A stretch of DNA of 64,000 nt from Clitopilus passeckerianus (lineage: Eukaryota; Basidiomycota; Agaricomycetes; Agaricales; Entolomataceae): the NCBI GenBank assembly GCA_944990035.1, contig CALYLX010000112.1, forward strand, positions 1,054,001 to 1,118,000, read 5' to 3'. This document shows, in pieces, positions 60,380-64,000 of this stretch (the first letter of the stretch is position 1; each line of letters begins with the position of its first letter). The notes beneath the pieces are model-generated. The model was not told the origin of the DNA. It made no database searches and was given only the letters and a program-made list of their open reading frames with translations. The translations under genes and the position numbers were made by a program.

Positions 60380-61355
60380 TCAACCATTCGGCGTCTGGTC
60401 CGCTTGACTCTGGATGTGAGACGGCGTCCCATCCTTCGTCAGTGTCGCATGATTGGGATCCTGAGCTCCCGCTTTTCCCGAGCTCGAGTGAGTTCCCTCT
60501 TGGCCTTCAGGGTTAGGATCTCGCCAGCTAAGAACAGTTTGGTGTTTCGTACGCATGGTCTCATAAAACTGGTTGGCTTCGTTCATCTTGTTAGCCTCCG
60601 CTTGCTTTGCATCAAGCCACCGCTGGAGAAGCTTCGCGTTATCCTTGGAAAGAGTGCTATTCCGCTCTTCTATCTGCCCAAGTTCAAGTTGCAGGGTGCT
60701 GATCTCATCGTGCAGAATCTGTTTGGAATCCCAGCTTGGTAAACTGTCATATATGAAAGTGGAAAAAGGCAGCATTACCTGGACAGTACGATCCTTCTCT
60801 GCCATGAGTTCTGAGTGCTGGTCCACTCTCCGCCTGAGGACAGTAAGCTCTTCGGTAGCCTTCCGTAGGTTCTCGGCGTCGATTCTTGAAATCTCTTCCT
60901 TCTCCCGAAGAGTCTCGTTCATCGACAGTAGCCTCTGAGCATTCTGTCCCTGAGTCTTGTAAACGGTAGCCAGTTCATCACGTAGTGAGGATATTTGAGA
61001 TTCCAGAGAGGCCATGTAAGCTGCCTGGACCGGATTCCTAGATAGTCGCGTTGAATTCGTGTGCATAGAGGATTAGTGGTTCACATACTCTCCACCCCCA
61101 CTCGAGGCTGTAGACGCTGCACTCGAGGTGCCCTTGACAGAGCCCACCGCGCGTAGTAATGAAGCATTACGCTCCTTCAGCAGCTTGGTTTGTTGGGCTA
61201 ATCTACGGTCTATATTGCATAAACATTAATATCTAATTTTGAGGTTATTTATCGAATGACTTACATTGTTCAATGATAGGAGCATATGAAGACTCCTTTG
61301 CATTTCTCTCTAGTAGCCGCAAACGCAAGAGTTCCTGCCATGTCGGCTCTGCCAT
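60380..61355 (-). CDS. ATG16: Autophagy protein 16
   Basis: Dimeric coiled-coil partner of Atg12-Atg5 in the E3-like complex lipidating Atg8 on the phagophore. The start ATG at 61355 gives the Atg5-binding helix MAEPTWQELLRLRLLERNAK and ESSYAPIIEQYRRLAQQ. TKLLKERNASLLRAVGSVKG follows, then a Ser/Gly-rich linker. The coiled coil runs AAYMASLESQISSLRDELAT, LREKEEISRIDAENLRKATE, ILHDEISTLQLELGQIEERN and LLQRWLDAKQAEANKMNEAN. The C-terminus is Ser-rich, with a stop at 60380. Three introns. It lacks the WD40 part, as usual in fungi. It is divergent from YPT7 across 150 bp. Confidence 0.9.
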
Positions 61356-61505
61356 CGTCGTGAACAACTTGAACGGGTGTGTCGGAGTTCGAACTGGATA
61401 GCTCGATCTGGCAACTCTGAGACTGTGCTGTACGGCAACCGTCCTTTCCGACGACCACCAGTATAGACTCATCTCATCATTCTACATCCTAGATACCTGC
61501 CGGAA
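61356..61505. promoter_or_regulatory. Shared divergent promoter region ATG16 / YPT7
   Basis: 150 bp between opposite start codons. No TATA box recognised. Shared control of the two vacuole/autophagy genes is suggested by position alone. Confidence 0.45.
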
Positions 61506-62479
<974 letters not shown>

Positions 62480-62751
62480 TTTTCTTTCAGAGCATTTGTT
62501 CTTGTTCATGAGTATCATTTACCCATCACTTATACTTTACATGTTTTTCAGCACCTGTCTTGAAGTAATCATCCCTACTAGGACAGTCATGACATTTTGA
62601 TGATGCTTTTTGTGTTTTCGTGTGTATAATGGAATTTTCGAGCGCGATGTTGTAATTATTACATCGGTGTCGGTGATGGCTCGGCTTTGGTCAGCAGTAC
62701 AAATGGTTCACTTGAGTCCGTGCGATTCGCTCCAAGACTCTGTCGCGAACA

Positions 62752-63573
62752 ATGTCGCCACCCGTTGCACCCACCGTACATTCGTTTGCAAATACGGATG
62801 AGCTCGCGAAATCATTGGCAGCTTTCATACTGAAAGCACAAAAAGAGGCTCTTGATAAGAAGGGCAGGTTTGACATCGCAATATCCGGCGGCTCCCTACC
62901 GAAGATGCTCAACGCTTTGATCAATAACCCTGCCGTAAAATGGGATAAATGGTACGTGTAGACTAGATTGATGCTTGAAGCCACCTTACACTGGCTTCAC
63001 GATAGGCAAATATTCTACGTTGATGAGCGTGTGGTGCCCCTCGATCACCCCGATTCCAATCACCTCGCTTGCCAGAATCTCCTGTATTCCAAGGTCCCTA
63101 TTCCTTCGGAAAACATTCATACTATCGACGTCGGGCTGCTGGAGGATCTGGAGGAACTATCGGATGCCTATGAAAAGGAGCTCATACGTGAATTCGCCCA
63201 GCGGGATTCGGCCCGCTTCCCTGTGTTCGATGTCATCCTCCTTGGAATGGGGCCTGACGGTCACACCGCATCCCTCTTCCCTGGACACGAGCTGCTCACA
63301 GAAGAAGACCGCTGGGTAGCGTACATCGAGGATTCCCCAAAGCCACCTCCCAAGCGCATCACCTTTACATACCCCGTTATCAACCATGCTTTGCGTGTGG
63401 TTTTCGTCGCGGCTGGAAAGGAGAAGGTGGAGATGTTGCAGAACATAATTGATCATCCTGAATTGGGGTTGCCTGCAGCTAGGGTCAAACCTGCTTCAGG
63501 CCACCTTTTCTGGTTCGTTGATGACGCTGCATCTGCAGGATTGCAGCACACAAAGACACCTTTCAAGCTCTGA
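62752..63573 (+). CDS. 6-phosphogluconolactonase
   Basis: Hydrolyses 6-phosphogluconolactone in the oxidative pentose-phosphate pathway. The start ATG at 62752 gives [20 protein letters not shown]. The sugar-phosphate motif is [18 protein letters not shown]. One intron (about 62952-63006) follows, then [19 protein letters not shown] with the conserved DER and the substrate-binding SNH. Catalytic region [20 protein letters not shown] with the invariant His. Then [20 protein letters not shown] and [19 protein letters not shown]. Stop at 63571-63573. About 255 residues, the usual size, no frame break. It is close to the 6PGDH gene that takes the next step. Confidence 0.94.
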
Positions 63574-63749
63574 AATCACCGTTTCTGAAATCCTTACCTA
63601 TTTCTCCGGTAGATAACGACGTTACTATATGAAATATCAACTTATGATCTTATCTGTTCCTGACTTTCCGATTTTCGTGTGTTGCGCTCTGGTCCCGGCC
63701 CTCACAGAGACCAGGCGCTTGAACGCCTAGCTACCAATTCCAACAAGGT

Positions 63750-64000
63750 ATGATCAGGTACTTCTTCCTTATTTCAAGGCAAGGTCAGTGTCAAAGTGTT
63801 TTTTTCGCCGGAAATATAACTCACTTGGGACAGGCAAAGTCCGCCTGACAAAATGGTTCACTGCCTTGCCCTCAAAGGCAAAGGTAAAGATTACACTGGA
63901 TGTGACGCGTCTTGTCCTCGCGCGTCGTCCACGTATGTGCAATGTAATTGAGTATAAAGGTATATTATCCTTGGCCTAAAGGTGTTGCGCATCTCCTTGA
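63750..64000 (+). CDS. APS1: AP-1 clathrin adaptor sigma subunit, 5' part
   Basis: Small subunit of the trans-Golgi/endosome clathrin adaptor. The start ATG at 63750 gives MIRYFFLISRQ. An intron with a GTCAGT donor follows, then GKVRLTKWFTALPSKAKVKI and DVTRLVLARRPRMCNVIEYK (about 63835-63960), which match sigma-adaptins of the AP-1 type (GKVRLTKW, RPRMCN). A donor GTATAT follows at about 63959, and the rest lies past the window end, so the gene is partial. Confidence 0.88.

Overview
The window is nuclear chromosomal DNA from a filamentous basidiomycete, most likely an Agaricomycete. The genes are closely packed on both strands. Most carry many short (about 45-65 bp) GT..AG introns. Several products have typically fungal architectures: an Ino80 subunit 1 (Ies1-type) protein, a CBM1-tagged GH3 beta-glucosidase, an LRR-RhoGEF, a Pub1-type RNA-binding protein and Imp1/Tim8. 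I see no transposon, CRISPR array, rRNA, tRNA or viral segment. The CBM1-GH3 enzyme suggests a plant-biomass decomposer; that is inference.

Layout: 0.2-2.6 kb amino acid permease (+); 2.8-7.6 LRR-RhoGEF (-); 8.3-9.9 Elongator subunit ELP4 (-), divergent from 10.0-10.7 inner-membrane protease IMP1 (+); 10.8-11.9 TTC1-like TPR protein (-); 12.2-14.6 two tandem short-chain dehydrogenases (+); 14.8-16.1 saccharopine dehydrogenase LYS1 (+); 16.4-17.6 unknown disordered protein (+); 17.9-19.7 Ies1-like paralogue A (-), divergent from TIM8 (+, 19.9-20.3); 20.3-21.8 PlsC-type acyltransferase (-); 22.1-24.0 amino acid transporter (-); 24.5-25.6 LRR-like protein (+); 26.0-29.1 alpha/beta-hydrolase (+); 29.5-31.4 Ies1-like paralogue B (+); 31.8-34.7 MIT-domain protein (-); 35.2-36.9 septin (-), divergent from MSH1 (+, 37.0-41.0); 41.1-44.3 aconitase family (-); 44.6-48.6 CBM1-GH3 beta-glucosidase (-); 49.1-51.8 oxysterol-binding-related protein (-); 52.4-54.3 6-phosphogluconate dehydrogenase (+); 54.5-57.0 ASNSD1-like protein (+); 57.1-58.3 prohibitin (+); 58.5-60.0 Pub1-like RNA-binding protein (+); 60.4-61.4 ATG16 (-), divergent from YPT7/Rab7 (+, 61.5-62.5); 62.8-63.6 6-phosphogluconolactonase (+); from 63.75 the start of an AP-1 sigma adaptin (+), cut by the window end.

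Functional themes are housekeeping. Mitochondrial biogenesis and maintenance is represented by IMP1, TIM8, MSH1, prohibitin and aconitase. The oxidative pentose-phosphate pathway has two genes, for the lactonase and the decarboxylating dehydrogenase. Membrane traffic and autophagy is represented by YPT7, ATG16, AP-1 sigma, the MIT protein and the ORP. Cell polarity is represented by the RhoGEF and the septin.

A striking property cuts across genes. At many places a conserved protein sequence continues only if one base is added or removed, usually in a short C/G (sometimes T/A) run. Affected genes are the permease, RhoGEF, ELP4, the LRR protein, the hydrolase, Ies1-B, the MIT protein, MSH1, possibly ASNSD1, and prohibitin. 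The simplest reading is consensus undercalling of homopolymers, not decay of so many essential genes. Automated gene models here will therefore be wrong at those points. The most interesting biology is the microexon chain in the GH3 gene (6, 12 and 13 nt exons, one interrupting the catalytic-Asp codon), the SDR tandem duplication with promoter divergence, and the two unequal Ies1-like paralogues. I did not find a convincing new multi-gene system.
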